A DNA stretch of 64,000 bases, taken from Pseudomonas sp. FP1742. GTDB taxonomy: Bacteria; Pseudomonadota; Gammaproteobacteria; Pseudomonadales; Pseudomonadaceae. How positions within the stretch are numbered: the stretch's first letter is position 1; each line of letters begins with the position of its first letter. Made by a program: the position numbers and the translations under genes. The stretch spans positions 5,518,001-5,582,000 of the forward strand of contig NZ_CP117460.1 in the NCBI RefSeq assembly GCF_030687145.1. Reading direction: 5' to 3'. The notes under the pieces are model-generated. The model saw only the letters and a list, made by a program, of their open reading frames with translations. It was not told the DNA's origin and ran no database searches. Shown in pieces: positions 53,134 through 62,366 of this stretch.

Positions 53134-55023
53134 TTAGAAGTTCACGCCGAAGCTGAGCGCAACGAAATCGCGGTCATCCACGGTGGTGTACTTGCCGTCG
53201 AAGAAGTTGGTGTACGCCAGGCTCGCGGTGTAAGTGTTCTGGTATTCGGCATCCAGACCCAGGCTCACCGCCTTACGACCTTCCTCGAAGTTGCCGCCAG
53301 GGCCGGGCGAGTAACCGCTCACGTCGTGGGACCAGGCCACGTTCGGCTTGAGGTTCACCCCGGCAAATACGTCGTTGTAATCCCAGATGGCCCGGGCGCG
53401 ATAGCCCCACGAAGTGGCCGTAGTGAAGCCGTCGTTGTTGCAATTACGGCTGCGGTTGTTGGTGGCAGCACCTGCGCCGGCACCGTTGATGGTGCTGGTG
53501 TTGAGAATCGCCGAACAGGTGTCGAGGCCACCGGTGGACGGCAATTCACCAGGTCCGTAGACCGGGTCACGGCCATAACGGACATCAGAGCTGCTTTCCA
53601 GGCCGCCGACATGGGTCACGCCCACTTCGCCCACCAGGGTCAGACGGCTGGCGCCCATGACCTGATCGAAGAAGTGCGTCAGGGTGGTCTGGAACTGGGT
53701 GATTTCCTTGCGGCGATAGCCATGCAAGTCCTGACCTGGCACACCATTCAGCAGCGAAGCATTGGTCAGGGCGCCACCCAATGGACGCACGCCGGCGAAC
53801 AGAATGTCGGTGGAGTTGAGTTGCACCGGTGCGTTCGGACGGTAGCTGATCTCGCCACTCCACGCCGTGCCGGTGGGCAGGGTGGTGGAGAAGCTCAAGC
53901 CATAGAGGCGGATGTCTTCCGGGTACTCGACAAAATAGTTCGAGTTACCCGCGACCACCAACGGCGCCAGAGCCCGAAGCGCCCCCGGCAAGGCCGCTGC
54001 CCGCGCATAGGCCGATGCTGGAGCCCCCGTAGCGCTGAAGATCGGCGCACGGCTGTGATAGTTCATGAAGTAGGCACCGAACTCGGTGTCCAGCGGCTCG
54101 AACATGTACTTGAGGGACGCGCCCCACTGGCCGCTGTCCCGTGCATCGCGATCAGGGCCACGACGTACCAGTACACCTTCGTCGTTAACGTCGACGCCCA
54201 GCCTGGTCAATGTAGGCAAGGCGGCGCCCGGAATGGTCGAACGCTTGTTCAGCACGCGCAGGTTGTTGTCGCAACCGTCGGCAATGATGTCGGGTTGGGA
54301 GAAGAAGGTGCCGCAGTTATCGACAACGGTCTGGTCCCATTCCAGTTGATAGAAGGCTTCGGCCGACAGCGTGTCGGTGAGGCTCTGGGACACGTAGAAC
54401 ATGTTGACCGGAATCAGACCTTCCTTGACCTCGGCGCCAGGACGACGGAATGCGGATACGTCGATCGGGTTGATCGAGTTGATACCGCCGCCGATGAAGG
54501 TACTTTCACCCCAGCTCACCACCTGTTTGCCCAGACGCACGGAGCCCGGCTGATCGGCAATGGAGTAATTATGGTAGACGAAGGCGTCGAGGATCTGGCC
54601 GCCGGAAGACTTGGCGCCTTCCTTGCGATTGCTGTCGCTGATGTCCTTGAATTCGCGGCTTTCATCCTTGAGTTCGAAGTCGTACCAGTATTTGCCCCGG
54701 ACAAAGACCCCGGTGTCGCCGTATTTCAATTCAAGGTCATGGATACCCTTGAAGATTTTCGAGAAGGTTTCACCGCTCTTGAAGTTGGCGTGACCGTCAT
54801 CGGACGTCTGGGACAGGCCATGGCCCCCGTTATTGACACCGATGAGGTTCTTGTTGGGACTCTGAGTAGACCAACTGGCCCCGATCGACAGGGATGAGTC
54901 GAATTGACCTTCGATTTCACCGACGTTGAAACTGACGCCGAATGCTGGCCCGGCGAGCGAAGAGGCGAGACTGACCGCCAGGGGCAGTTTCGCCCGGCGC
55001 CAGAACTGGTTTACTGATGTCAT
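53134..55023 (-). CDS. DUF1302-family outer-membrane protein
   Basis: Started at MTSVNQFWRRAKLPL this has 629 residues; a methionine 29 codons earlier would place non-signal sequence in front of the signal peptide (cleavage after GPAFG). The mature protein is rich in alternating aromatic strands and ends with FVALSFGVNF, the terminal-phenylalanine signature of outer-membrane beta-barrels. It is first of a two-gene unit with the DUF1329 protein. A porin-like uptake or surface-hydrolysis role for lipidic substrates is inferred, not shown. Confidence 0.9.
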   Translation of the reverse strand: MTSVNQFWRRAKLPLAVSLASSLAGPAFGVSFNVGEIEGQFDSSLSIGASWSTQSPNKNLIGVNNGGHGLSQTSDDGHANFKSGETFSKIFKGIHDLELKYGDTGVFVRGKYWYDFELKDESREFKDISDSNRKEGAKSSGGQILDAFVYHNYSIADQPGSVRLGKQVVSWGESTFIGGGINSINPIDVSAFRRPGAEVKEGLIPVNMFYVSQSLTDTLSAEAFYQLEWDQTVVDNCGTFFSQPDIIADGCDNNLRVLNKRSTIPGAALPTLTRLGVDVNDEGVLVRRGPDRDARDSGQWGASLKYMFEPLDTEFGAYFMNYHSRAPIFSATGAPASAYARAAALPGALRALAPLVVAGNSNYFVEYPEDIRLYGLSFSTTLPTGTAWSGEISYRPNAPVQLNSTDILFAGVRPLGGALTNASLLNGVPGQDLHGYRRKEITQFQTTLTHFFDQVMGASRLTLVGEVGVTHVGGLESSSDVRYGRDPVYGPGELPSTGGLDTCSAILNTSTINGAGAGAATNNRSRNCNNDGFTTATSWGYRARAIWDYNDVFAGVNLKPNVAWSHDVSGYSPGPGGNFEEGRKAVSLGLDAEYQNTYTASLAYTNFFDGKYTTVDDRDFVALSFGVNF

Positions 55024-55304
55024 CGACGCTACTCCATGTGCATTATTGTTATGGCTGAGTACTTTTAAAAACGTTGTGGGTGACCGGAAGCCAAGTGGTC
55101 CCGAAGTCACTCCAAAGTTGCATTGCCCCGTTTTGTGCGTGAGCTCCGTTCTTAAAAATCCTTGAGCGGACTATAGCCAGCAGGTAGTAGTGCTTGATCC
55201 CTCTAAAGTGTGATTTGCAGCTGCCGGCCACTCTGGAACAGTCCTTTCGCCAGTCCGACACATGTCGGCACGGCAAGGATGGCTGAAAATTCGGATTTCA
55301 CAAG

Positions 55305-55320
55305 CCAAGCGCTTGCTTGG
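55305..55320. promoter_or_regulatory. Palindrome CCAAGC-GCTT-GCTTGG
   Basis: This perfect 6-bp inverted repeat with a 4-base spacer contains the nested palindrome CAAGCGCTTG. It lies between the ligase stop and the DUF1302 promoter region. It could be a regulator site for the DUF1302 unit, but it is about 280 bases from that start. Confidence 0.3.
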
Positions 55321-55325
55321 TGGCT

Positions 55326-55351
55326 CTGGCGCGCCCTTTCGGGCACGCCAG
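55326..55351 (-). terminator. GC-rich hairpin after the acyl-CoA ligase gene (weak terminator)
   Basis: CTGGCG-C-GCCC-TTTC-GGGC-A-CGCCAG is a strong hairpin directly after the ligase stop. No T run follows it on the minus strand, so it is at best a partial terminator. Confidence 0.45.
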
Positions 55352-55358
55352 ATGACGC

Positions 55359-57041
55359 TTAAAGCGTCGAGAGGAAGGTGCTGTTGTTGGCCTGCCATTC
55401 GGTGATGTCGACGCGGATGCGCTTCTTGTCGAGTTTGCCGACGCTGGTCTTGGGAATTTCAGTAACAACGGCAATCTGGCTCGGGATGGCCCATTTGCTC
55501 AAGTGCCCCTGCTCAACGAACGGCTTGAGATGCTCCTTGAGTTCCCTGGCCCCGATCTGATGCCCTTCGCGAACCACCAGCAGCGCAAACGGGCGCTCGC
55601 CCCACTGCGGATCGGCGATGCCCACCACTGCTACCTCGCGTACCGCAGGGTGGCGGCTGATCAGGTCTTCCAGATCCAGGGAAGAGATCCACTCGCCACC
55701 GGTCTTGATCACGTCCTTGATCCGGTCACGAATGTCGATCACCCCCATGCTGTCCAGGGTCGCCACGTCGCCGGTGTGCAGCCAGCCCCCGGCCCAGAGC
55801 TCGGCGCCCTTCTGTGGCTCGTTGAAATAACCCTCGGTGAGCCACGGCGCACGCAGCACCAGTTCGCCCTGGGTCTCACCATCGGCAGGCAGGAAGTTGC
55901 CGTCGGTGTCGATGATCGCCGCCTCGACCAATGGCCCCGGCACTCCGGCCTTGATCCGGTAAGTGGTGCGTTCGTCTTCGGTGCCGGCCATCAGCTCATC
56001 GTTAAGGTGCGCGCACGATACCAATGGCCCGGTTTCCGACATGCCGTAAGCGGCGGTCAACTGAATGCCCTTGGCTTTGGCTGCTTCATACAGCGCACGG
56101 TTGAGCGCACTGCCGCCGATGACGATTTTCCAGCCACCGAAATCGATGTTTTGCGCAGCCTTGGCATTGAGGACCATTTGCAGGATGGTCGGCACACAGT
56201 GGGAGAAGCTCACCTTCTCCTTGCGCCACAATTCCACCAGATACTCGGGGTCGTAACGGCCCGGATAGACCTGCTTGAGCCCGAGCATGGTCGCCACATA
56301 CGGCAAGCCCCAGGCGTGCACATGGAACATTGGGGTGATCGGCATGTACACGTCGTTGGTACCCAACAGGCGCACGCTGTCGATGGCCCCCATGATGGTC
56401 GACACGCCCATGGTGTGCAGCACCAGTTGCCGGTGGGTGAAATACACGCCTTTGGGGTTACCGGTGGTGCCGGTGGTGTAGAACGTGGTGGCCACCGAGT
56501 TTTCGTCGAAGTCTTCAAAGTCGTACTGCGGGCTCGCGGCGGCCAATAATTGCTCGTACTCGCCGACAAGGTTCGGCAGCTCGGCAGTCTTTTCCGGCAA
56601 GTCGGTCAGCAGCAGGGTTTTCTCCACCGTGGTCAGGTGCCCGGCAATCGCCTTGTACAACCCGACGAACTCGCTGTTGACCAGCACAAAGCGGTCCTCG
56701 GCGTGGTTCATGGTGTAGAGAATCTGTTCCGGCGACAGTCGCACGTTAATGGTGTGAATCACCGCGCCGATCATCGGAATGGCAAACATGCATTCCAGGT
56801 AGCGATGGCTGTCCCAGTCCATCACCGCCACGGTATCACCGGCCTTCACGCCGGCCTCTGTCAGCACATTGGCCAGCCGCGCAACCCGCTCGATCAGGGT
56901 CGGATAGCTGTAGCGCAACTGATCGCGGTAGATGATCTCGCGAGTTTTTTCGTAACGAGCGCCGGACATCAGCAGCCGTTTAATCAACAGCGGATACCGG
57001 TAAGCGCCCTCGGCTGGAGGAATAACGCGAGTCTGCAACAT
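55359..57041 (-). CDS. Fatty-acid--CoA ligase (AlkK-like, medium/long chain)
   Basis: This 560-residue ANL-superfamily enzyme activates fatty acids with ATP and CoA. The P-loop is TFYTTGTTGNPKGV, the A5 motif AAYGMSETGP, the A7/A8 region is GGWLHTGDVATLD and DRIKDVIKTGGEWISS, and the catalytic lysine lies in KTSVGKLDKKRIR. The closest pattern is the AlkK-type medium-chain ligase group. Its place beside the DUF1302/DUF1329 pair and a MalT regulator suggests it activates the acids released or imported by them. Confidence 0.93.
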   Translation of the reverse strand: MLQTRVIPPAEGAYRYPLLIKRLLMSGARYEKTREIIYRDQLRYSYPTLIERVARLANVLTEAGVKAGDTVAVMDWDSHRYLECMFAIPMIGAVIHTINVRLSPEQILYTMNHAEDRFVLVNSEFVGLYKAIAGHLTTVEKTLLLTDLPEKTAELPNLVGEYEQLLAAASPQYDFEDFDENSVATTFYTTGTTGNPKGVYFTHRQLVLHTMGVSTIMGAIDSVRLLGTNDVYMPITPMFHVHAWGLPYVATMLGLKQVYPGRYDPEYLVELWRKEKVSFSHCVPTILQMVLNAKAAQNIDFGGWKIVIGGSALNRALYEAAKAKGIQLTAAYGMSETGPLVSCAHLNDELMAGTEDERTTYRIKAGVPGPLVEAAIIDTDGNFLPADGETQGELVLRAPWLTEGYFNEPQKGAELWAGGWLHTGDVATLDSMGVIDIRDRIKDVIKTGGEWISSLDLEDLISRHPAVREVAVVGIADPQWGERPFALLVVREGHQIGARELKEHLKPFVEQGHLSKWAIPSQIAVVTEIPKTSVGKLDKKRIRVDITEWQANNSTFLSTL

Positions 57042-57188
57042 AAGAGTCCCTTTTTGACTGCACAGTCTTGGCTGCTAAAGCTAAGCACTCTAGAGGCCTT
57101 GAACGCCAGTCAAATCAGCCAAAGGTATGATTTGCAGAGCCGTACAAATGCTAGCTTTGCGCCAGCATTTGCGAGAGTTCGTCAGCCG

Positions 57189-58373
57189 TTACGCCATTTT
57201 TCCGAGGGCAGCCTCGGCTGGTGTCCGGGGGAAAACCATTGCAGCCACGAAGGTCAACGCCGCAATACTCGCCAATATCAGGTAAAGGCCTACAAAACCT
57301 TGGCGCGGTTCGACGAACGAAATCAGCGGAATCGCGGTAGCACTGGCACCGAACGATAAACAGTAACGCAGCGCGAAGATTCGGGATTGCCATTGCGGCG
57401 CGACAAAGTTGGCGACCATCGCATCATTCACCGTAACCTGGCCAAACACCACGAACATGAACGCCGCACCCAACACGATCACGGCCCAGCCGTCGACATA
57501 GGCCAACCCGAACAACAGTGGCGCCTGGCACAGCGTCAACACTATGAACGGCCATTTCAGACTGAAACGATGCAAGACCCGGCCGATGCTCAACTGCGCC
57601 ACGGCGCCGAAGGCATATGCCAGGCTGACCACGACGCCAAGGATTTGCGGTGAAGTAAACAAATCGTGCAGGCGTTCCTGAAACAATTTCGGATAGGTCA
57701 TGGTCGTGGCGTTGAACACCACACCGCCGGTCGCGGTGGCCAAGGCCAGTACGCCGAACACCATGACCATGGAAATCCGCTGGCCAGCCGCATCTTTGAG
57801 CGGTGTGTGCGCACGCTTGGGGATCGGTTCTTCGCGCACCTGAAACGCGAAACCGATGCCCAGCCCAATCGCCACCACGCCAGGCAAAACGAATGCCGAA
57901 CGCCAGCCGAGTTGCGCCACCAGCAACCCGGTGATCAGCGCCGAAAACGCCACGCCAAGGTTGCCCCACATACCGTTGATACCGATTTCGCGGCCCCGGT
58001 TGTGCGCGTAAGCCACCAGCATCGCGGTGCCCACCGGGTGATAGATCGCGGCGAAAATACCGATCAGCGTCAGGCCGAGTACCAGCATCGGTGCGCTGCT
58101 GCTCACGCCGGTAAAGATCGCCGAAGCGCCAATGCCGAAAAAAAACACCAGCATCATTTTCCGTCGGCTCCAGCGATCCCCCAGCCAGCCGGCCGGCAGC
58201 GAACAGGCGCCAAAGGCAATAAAGCCACCGAGAGACAGGCCGATCAGCGCGGCGTAGTCCAGTGCGAAGGCCTGGGTCATGCCGAGAACGGCGGCGGGGA
58301 AAATCAGCATGAACATGTGATCGATCACATGGGCTGCGTTGATATAGCGGAGGACATTTCTGGATTGGTTCAT
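57189..58373 (-). CDS. MFS transporter
   Basis: This 394-residue protein has about 12 membrane helices. The MFS signature after helix 2 is present (GWLGDRWSRRKMM), and helix 4-5 features are GTAMLVAYAHNRGREIGINGMWGNLG. It resembles the fosmidomycin-resistance-like branch; direction and substrate are unknown. It diverges from an AraC-type regulator with only about 85 bases between, which is a classic local regulator-transporter pair. Confidence 0.9.
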   Translation of the reverse strand: MNQSRNVLRYINAAHVIDHMFMLIFPAAVLGMTQAFALDYAALIGLSLGGFIAFGACSLPAGWLGDRWSRRKMMLVFFFGIGASAIFTGVSSSAPMLVLGLTLIGIFAAIYHPVGTAMLVAYAHNRGREIGINGMWGNLGVAFSALITGLLVAQLGWRSAFVLPGVVAIGLGIGFAFQVREEPIPKRAHTPLKDAAGQRISMVMVFGVLALATATGGVVFNATTMTYPKLFQERLHDLFTSPQILGVVVSLAYAFGAVAQLSIGRVLHRFSLKWPFIVLTLCQAPLLFGLAYVDGWAVIVLGAAFMFVVFGQVTVNDAMVANFVAPQWQSRIFALRYCLSFGASATAIPLISFVEPRQGFVGLYLILASIAALTFVAAMVFPRTPAEAALGKMA

Positions 58374-58457
58374 CGCGGCACGCTTACGTTGTAGTGAGCG
58401 GCTTATGCTAAGTTGGCGAAAAAGAGTAATTCTGACAACAAAGTCATTGGATCTGAC

Positions 58458-59228
58458 ATGTTAATCAGCCATTTCCTGCACGGGCCGGTCAGCGCCTATC
58501 CACGAGATTACGTGGACGGTGCTCACCAGGAACTGCATCAACACCGCGAAGCTCAGTTGCTGTACGCCGTTTGCGGCACCATGCGAGTGGTCACTGCGCA
58601 AGGTGCCTGGGTCATTCCACCAACCCGAGCCGTGTGGATTCCACCATTGGTGGCGCATGAAATTTTCATGTCGGGCGAGGTGCGCATGCGTTCGCTGTTC
58701 ATTGCCCCCGAACTGTCGCCGCCAACGCTGCAACAGTGTTGCGTGCTGGCCGTCACGCCACTGCTGCGTGAGCTGATCCTGCGTGCGGTGCAAGGTCCGC
58801 AACACGCGAAAAACTCATTGATTCAGCGGCTGATGCTGGAAGAAATCGCCAGCCTGGAAAACCTTCCGCTACACATTCCAATGCCCGAAGATCGACGCCT
58901 GCTGGGCATCTGCCTGGCGCTGATGCGCACACCGAATCACTCCAACACCCTGGAAGACTGGGCACAGCAGGTCGGCGCCAGTTCTCGAACCTTGGCGCGG
59001 CTGTTCCAGCAGCAACTGAAGATGAATTTCAATGCCTGGCGCCAGCAACTGCGCCTGATGGAAGCCCTGCCGCGTCTGCTCGCCGGGGAAAGCGTGCAGA
59101 GCGTGGCGCGCGATCTGGGCTACGGCAGTGCTCGGGCGTTCAGCGCGATGTTTCGCCGCTTGCTCGGGGAAAACCCTCGGGAATACCTGAACGCGCTGAA
59201 CAAATTGAGCGAACTCAATCCCCCGTAG
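58458..59228 (+). CDS. AraC-family regulator with N-terminal cupin
   Basis: I start at the ATG of MLISHFLHGPVSAY (256 residues, weak GGA upstream); a TTG at 58413 would add 15 polar residues. The cupin domain has HQHREAQLLYAVCGTMRV, and the C-terminal AraC domain has LEDWAQQVGASSRTLARLFQQQ and VARDLGYGSARAFSAMFRRLLG. It probably controls the divergent MFS gene. The ligand is unknown. Confidence 0.9.
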   Translation: MLISHFLHGPVSAYPRDYVDGAHQELHQHREAQLLYAVCGTMRVVTAQGAWVIPPTRAVWIPPLVAHEIFMSGEVRMRSLFIAPELSPPTLQQCCVLAVTPLLRELILRAVQGPQHAKNSLIQRLMLEEIASLENLPLHIPMPEDRRLLGICLALMRTPNHSNTLEDWAQQVGASSRTLARLFQQQLKMNFNAWRQQLRLMEALPRLLAGESVQSVARDLGYGSARAFSAMFRRLLGENPREYLNALNKLSELNPP

Positions 59229-59241
59229 ACACTCAGCGCGA

Positions 59242-59871
59242 TCAATGCATCTCGGTGAACGCGAGTTTCACGCCGATGGCGATCAGCACCGCGCCCATGG
59301 TCCGGTCGAACCAATGGCCCATGCGGGCGAAACCAGCACGCACGCGCTGTTGACTGAACAACATCGCCACCAGGCAAAACCAGAGCGCCGTTGCCGCTGC
59401 CAGATAGATCCCGTAACCGGCCTGTACCGCCAACGGCGTGTGCGGGTTGATCACCACGGTGAACAGCGACAGGAAAAACAGCGTGGCTTTCGGGTTCAGG
59501 CCATTGGTCACGAACCCCGCAGTGAAAGCGCCCCGCGCGGTGCGCTCACCCGCTTCCTGGTGCAGGTCGTCAGCTGCAGGTTTGGCCGGTTGTGCGCGCA
59601 GGGCCTTGTAGCCGATGTACAGCAGGTACGCGGCAGCGGCCCATTTCAAGGCGTTGAACAGCACGATCGACTGAGACACGATCAGCCCGATCCCCAGCAG
59701 CGAATAACCAACGTGCAGGAAAATCGCCGAACCGACGCCCAGCGCCGTCCAGGTCCCGGCACGGCGACCGTGAGTCACGCTCTCTCGCACCACCACGGCG
59801 AAATCCGGGCCCGGGCTTGCAACAGCCAGCAGGTGAATCAGCGCAACGGTCAAGAATTCTGTCCAGTACAT
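59242..59871 (-). CDS. LysE-family amino-acid exporter (RhtB-like)
   Basis: It has 209 residues and six predicted membrane helices. The N-terminal signature LLAVASPGPDFAVVVRES matches the LysE/RhtB family, which exports amino acids or homoserine lactone-like molecules. It converges with the AraC-type gene upstream and diverges from a 2-hydroxyacid dehydrogenase gene 91 bases away. The substrate is not readable. Confidence 0.92.
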   Translation of the reverse strand: MYWTEFLTVALIHLLAVASPGPDFAVVVRESVTHGRRAGTWTALGVGSAIFLHVGYSLLGIGLIVSQSIVLFNALKWAAAAYLLYIGYKALRAQPAKPAADDLHQEAGERTARGAFTAGFVTNGLNPKATLFFLSLFTVVINPHTPLAVQAGYGIYLAAATALWFCLVAMLFSQQRVRAGFARMGHWFDRTMGAVLIAIGVKLAFTEMH

Positions 59872-59962
59872 GGGGGCTCCTTTTGGCCAAGCGTAACTGC
59901 TTGTTTCATCTGGTAGGCTCGGCAGATTACGCCCTCAGTTCAATGCACAAAAGGTACAGTTG

Positions 59963-60928
59963 ATGACGAACTCTCGCCGCGCCGTTTTCCTTGACCATCC
60001 GTCCCTGGACCTCGGCGATCTCGACCTCAGTCCGTTGCGCGACTGCTTCAGCGACTTGCAACTGTTCGCCCAGACTACGCCTGCGCAAGTGATCGACCGC
60101 CTCAAAGGCGCCACCGTCGCCATCAGCAACAAAATCCTGATCGATGCGGCGGCCATGGCGGCCAGCCCCGAGTTGAAGTTGATCCTGATCACCGCCACCG
60201 GCACCAATAACGTCGACCTTGCCGCCGCTCGCGCCCATGGGATCACCGTTTGCAATTGTCAGGGTTACGGCACGCCGTCGGTGGCCCAGCACACGATCAT
60301 GTTGTTGCTGAACCTGGCGACGCGCCTGGCCGACTATCAAAGAGCCGTCGCCGAAGGTCGCTGGCAGCAGGCTAAACAGTTCTGCCTGCTGGATTACCCG
60401 ATCGTCGAACTCGAAGGCAAAACCCTCGGCCTGCTCGGCCACGGGGAACTGGGCAGTGCCGTGGCACGACTGGCCGAAGCGTTCGGCATGCGTGTTTTGC
60501 TGGGGCAGATTCCCGGGCGTCCTGCCCGGCCGGATCGCTTGCCGCTGAATGAACTGCTGCCGCAAATCGATGCCCTGACCCTGCACTGCCCGCTCAACGA
60601 ACACACTCGCCACTTCATCGGTGCCCGCGAACTGGCTTCGATGAAGCCCGGTGCTTTCGTGGTCAACACCGCACGCGGTGGCTTGATTGACGAGCAGGCC
60701 TTGGCCGACGCCCTGCGCAACGGCCACCTGGGTGGCGCGGCCACCGACGTGTTGAGCGTCGAACCACCGAGTGCGGGCAACCCGCTGTTGGCCCAGGACA
60801 TTCCACGGCTGATCGTCACCCCGCACAATGCCTGGGGCAGTCGCGAGGCGCGGCAACGGATCGTTGGCCAGTTGACGGAAAACGCTCAGGCTTATTTCAG
60901 CGGTAAAGCGCTGCGGGTCGTCAGTTGA
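59963..60928 (+). CDS. D-2-hydroxyacid dehydrogenase (glycerate dehydrogenase-like)
   Basis: Started at the ATG at 59963, with AAAGG upstream, this has 321 residues. The NAD-binding glycine motif is GLLGHGELGSAVARL. The catalytic arginine lies in VVNTARGGLIDE, the glutamate in DVLSVEPP and the histidine in VTPHNAWGS. It resembles HprA/hydroxypyruvate reductase and related enzymes; the substrate (glycerate, 2-ketogluconate or other) is open. rsmC follows 33 bases later on the same strand. Confidence 0.92.
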   Translation: MTNSRRAVFLDHPSLDLGDLDLSPLRDCFSDLQLFAQTTPAQVIDRLKGATVAISNKILIDAAAMAASPELKLILITATGTNNVDLAAARAHGITVCNCQGYGTPSVAQHTIMLLLNLATRLADYQRAVAEGRWQQAKQFCLLDYPIVELEGKTLGLLGHGELGSAVARLAEAFGMRVLLGQIPGRPARPDRLPLNELLPQIDALTLHCPLNEHTRHFIGARELASMKPGAFVVNTARGGLIDEQALADALRNGHLGGAATDVLSVEPPSAGNPLLAQDIPRLIVTPHNAWGSREARQRIVGQLTENAQAYFSGKALRVVS

Positions 60929-60961
60929 TAAACTGCGGCACTTTTTTTCAAGGAGCAGAGT

Positions 60962-61960
60962 ATGGATCCGCGCAGTGAAGTACTGCTTCGTCAGGCCGAG
61001 TTGTTCCAGGGTTCGGTATTGCTGGCCGGTTTGCCCGCCGACGACTTGCTGGGCCGCTTGCCCGATGCCCACGGCTGGTGCTGGCATGCCGGCGATCAAG
61101 CCGCGCTGGACGCCCGTTTCGCCGGGCGCAGCCATTTTGGCGTGAATGCGCCCGAGCGCGAATTCGACAGCGCCGTGGTGTTTCTGCCCAAGTCCAAGGA
61201 CCTGACCGACTACCTCCTCAACGCCCTCGCTTCTCGTCTGGCCGGTCGTGAGTTGTACCTGGTGGGCGAAAAACGCAGTGGCATCGAAGGCGCCGCCAAG
61301 CAGCTCAACCCCTTCGGCAAACCACGCAAGCTCGACAGCGCACGGCATTGCCAGCTCTGGCAGGTCACCGTGGCCAATGCGCCAGAAGCCAAGTCGCTGG
61401 AAAGCCTGGCCCAGACCTATGAACTGCCGTTGGCCGAAGGGCCGTTGAAAGTCATCAGCCTGCCGGGTGTGTTCAGCCACGGCCGACTGGACCGTGGCAG
61501 CGCCCTGTTGCTGGAGCATCTGGACAAACTGCCCAGCGGCCACTTGCTGGACTTCGGTTGCGGCGCGGGGGTGTTGGGGGCTGCGGTGAAGCGGCGTTAC
61601 CCGCACAACCAGGTGACCTTGCTCGATGTCGACGCGTTTGCCGCCGCCAGCAGCCGCCTGACCTTGGCCGCCAACGGCCTGGAAGCAGAAGTGATGACCG
61701 GTGACGGTATTGATGCCGCGCCCATGGGTTTGAGCGCGATTCTGAGCAATCCTCCGTTCCATGTCGGCGTACACACCGATTATTTCGCCACGGAAAACCT
61801 GCTGCGAAAAGCAGCTAAACATCTGAAAAACGGCGGCGAACTGCGCCTGGTAGCGAACAGCTTCCTGAAGTATCAGCCGCTGATCGAAGAGCACTTGGGC
61901 GTATGTGCAATCAAGGCTGAAGGCCAGGGTTTCCGCATCTACCGGGCCAAGCGCGGCTGA
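60962..61960 (+). CDS. rsmC: 16S rRNA (guanine-1207-N2)-methyltransferase
   Basis: RsmC has a duplicated methyltransferase fold and 332 residues. The N-terminal half is the non-catalytic copy. The C-terminal half binds SAM ([15 protein letters not shown]) and has the guanine-N2 catalytic motif [20 protein letters not shown] precedes the ATG. A REPIN follows directly. Confidence 0.95.
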   Translation: MDPRSEVLLRQAELFQGSVLLAGLPADDLLGRLPDAHGWCWHAGDQAALDARFAGRSHFGVNAPEREFDSAVVFLPKSKDLTDYLLNALASRLAGRELYLVGEKRSGIEGAAKQLNPFGKPRKLDSARHCQLWQVTVANAPEAKSLESLAQTYELPLAEGPLKVISLPGVFSHGRLDRGSALLLEHLDKLPSGHLLDFGCGAGVLGAAVKRRYPHNQVTLLDVDAFAAASSRLTLAANGLEAEVMTGDGIDAAPMGLSAILSNPPFHVGVHTDYFATENLLRKAAKHLKNGGELRLVANSFLKYQPLIEEHLGVCAIKAEGQGFRIYRAKRG

Positions 61961-62003
61961 AAACGCTTTTGCAAAAGAGGGCTTGCCCTGGAGCGACGAA
62001 GCT

Positions 62004-62095
62004 CCTGTGGGAGCGGGCTTGCTCGCTAAGAACGATGACGCGTAAGGCCTGAAAAACCGCGGCGTTTTCTTCGCGAGCAAGCCCGCTCCCACAGG
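62004..62095. repeat. REPIN
   Basis: CCTGTGGGAGCGGGCTTGC on the left and GCAAGCCCGCTCCCACAGG on the right flank about 50 bases. The left copy has one substitution in the GCTCGCGAAG part (GCTCGCTAAG). It lies between rsmC and the manganese riboswitch. Confidence 0.9.
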
Positions 62096-62144
62096 TTCTG
62101 CCGATTAACTACCAACATTGGGGCTTGCCCAATCGGATTTGCCT

Positions 62145-62357
62145 AGGCAGAATCCGCTCCGTCCTAGGGGAGTAGTCTCCCACGAGCGCCATGCTCGTCC
62201 GGCATACGTCAACATACTTGGTCCTCAGACCATGGCGTATGCGACCCACGCGTCCGCACCAGACGGATCGCAGGGTTTGACAAGACCTATGACACGAACA
62301 CCTTACCCGGGGCGGGAAGGCTGTACGTGTCATAGCCGTGTCGACCCGCCCCTTAGG
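62145..62357 (+). promoter_or_regulatory. yybP-ykoY manganese riboswitch
   Basis: The conserved aptamer core GGGGAGTAG is at 62167-62175 and the metal-binding loop TACGTCAACATAC at 62205-62217, enclosed by the helix GCATACG/CGTATGC (62202-62208 with 62236-62242). These are the hallmark parts of the Mn-sensing yybP-ykoY class. It lies directly before a TMEM165-type exporter gene, its usual partner. Downstream, two helices compete: CTATGACACG with CGTGTCATAG (62287-62296 with 62326-62335) and GGGGCGGG with CCCGCCCC (62309-62316 with 62345-62352), the latter abutting the ribosome site at 62355. Translational control is likely, as no T run follows. Confidence 0.9.
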
Positions 62358-62366
62358 AAAACCCTG

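Larger units (their letters stand above)
55024..55358. other. Intergenic region between the DUF1302 and acyl-CoA ligase genes
   Basis: No gene is seen in these 335 bases. The half near 55024-55200 should carry the promoter of the DUF1302-DUF1329 unit; a TATAGT sits on the minus strand near 55172-55177 without a clear -35 partner, as expected for an activator-dependent promoter. The other half holds a 16-bp palindrome and a GC-rich hairpin just after the ligase stop, listed separately. Confidence 0.6.

Noticed and set aside
59927..62092. A 721-codon minus-strand frame opposite the 2-hydroxyacid dehydrogenase and rsmC genes
   Set aside because: Both plus-strand genes have complete catalytic motifs; the frame also runs through a REPIN, which is not protein coding.
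62118..62366. Upstream extension of the Mn exporter reading frame
   Set aside because: The stretch is a riboswitch; the protein family begins at the ATG at 62367, with a ribosome site just before it.
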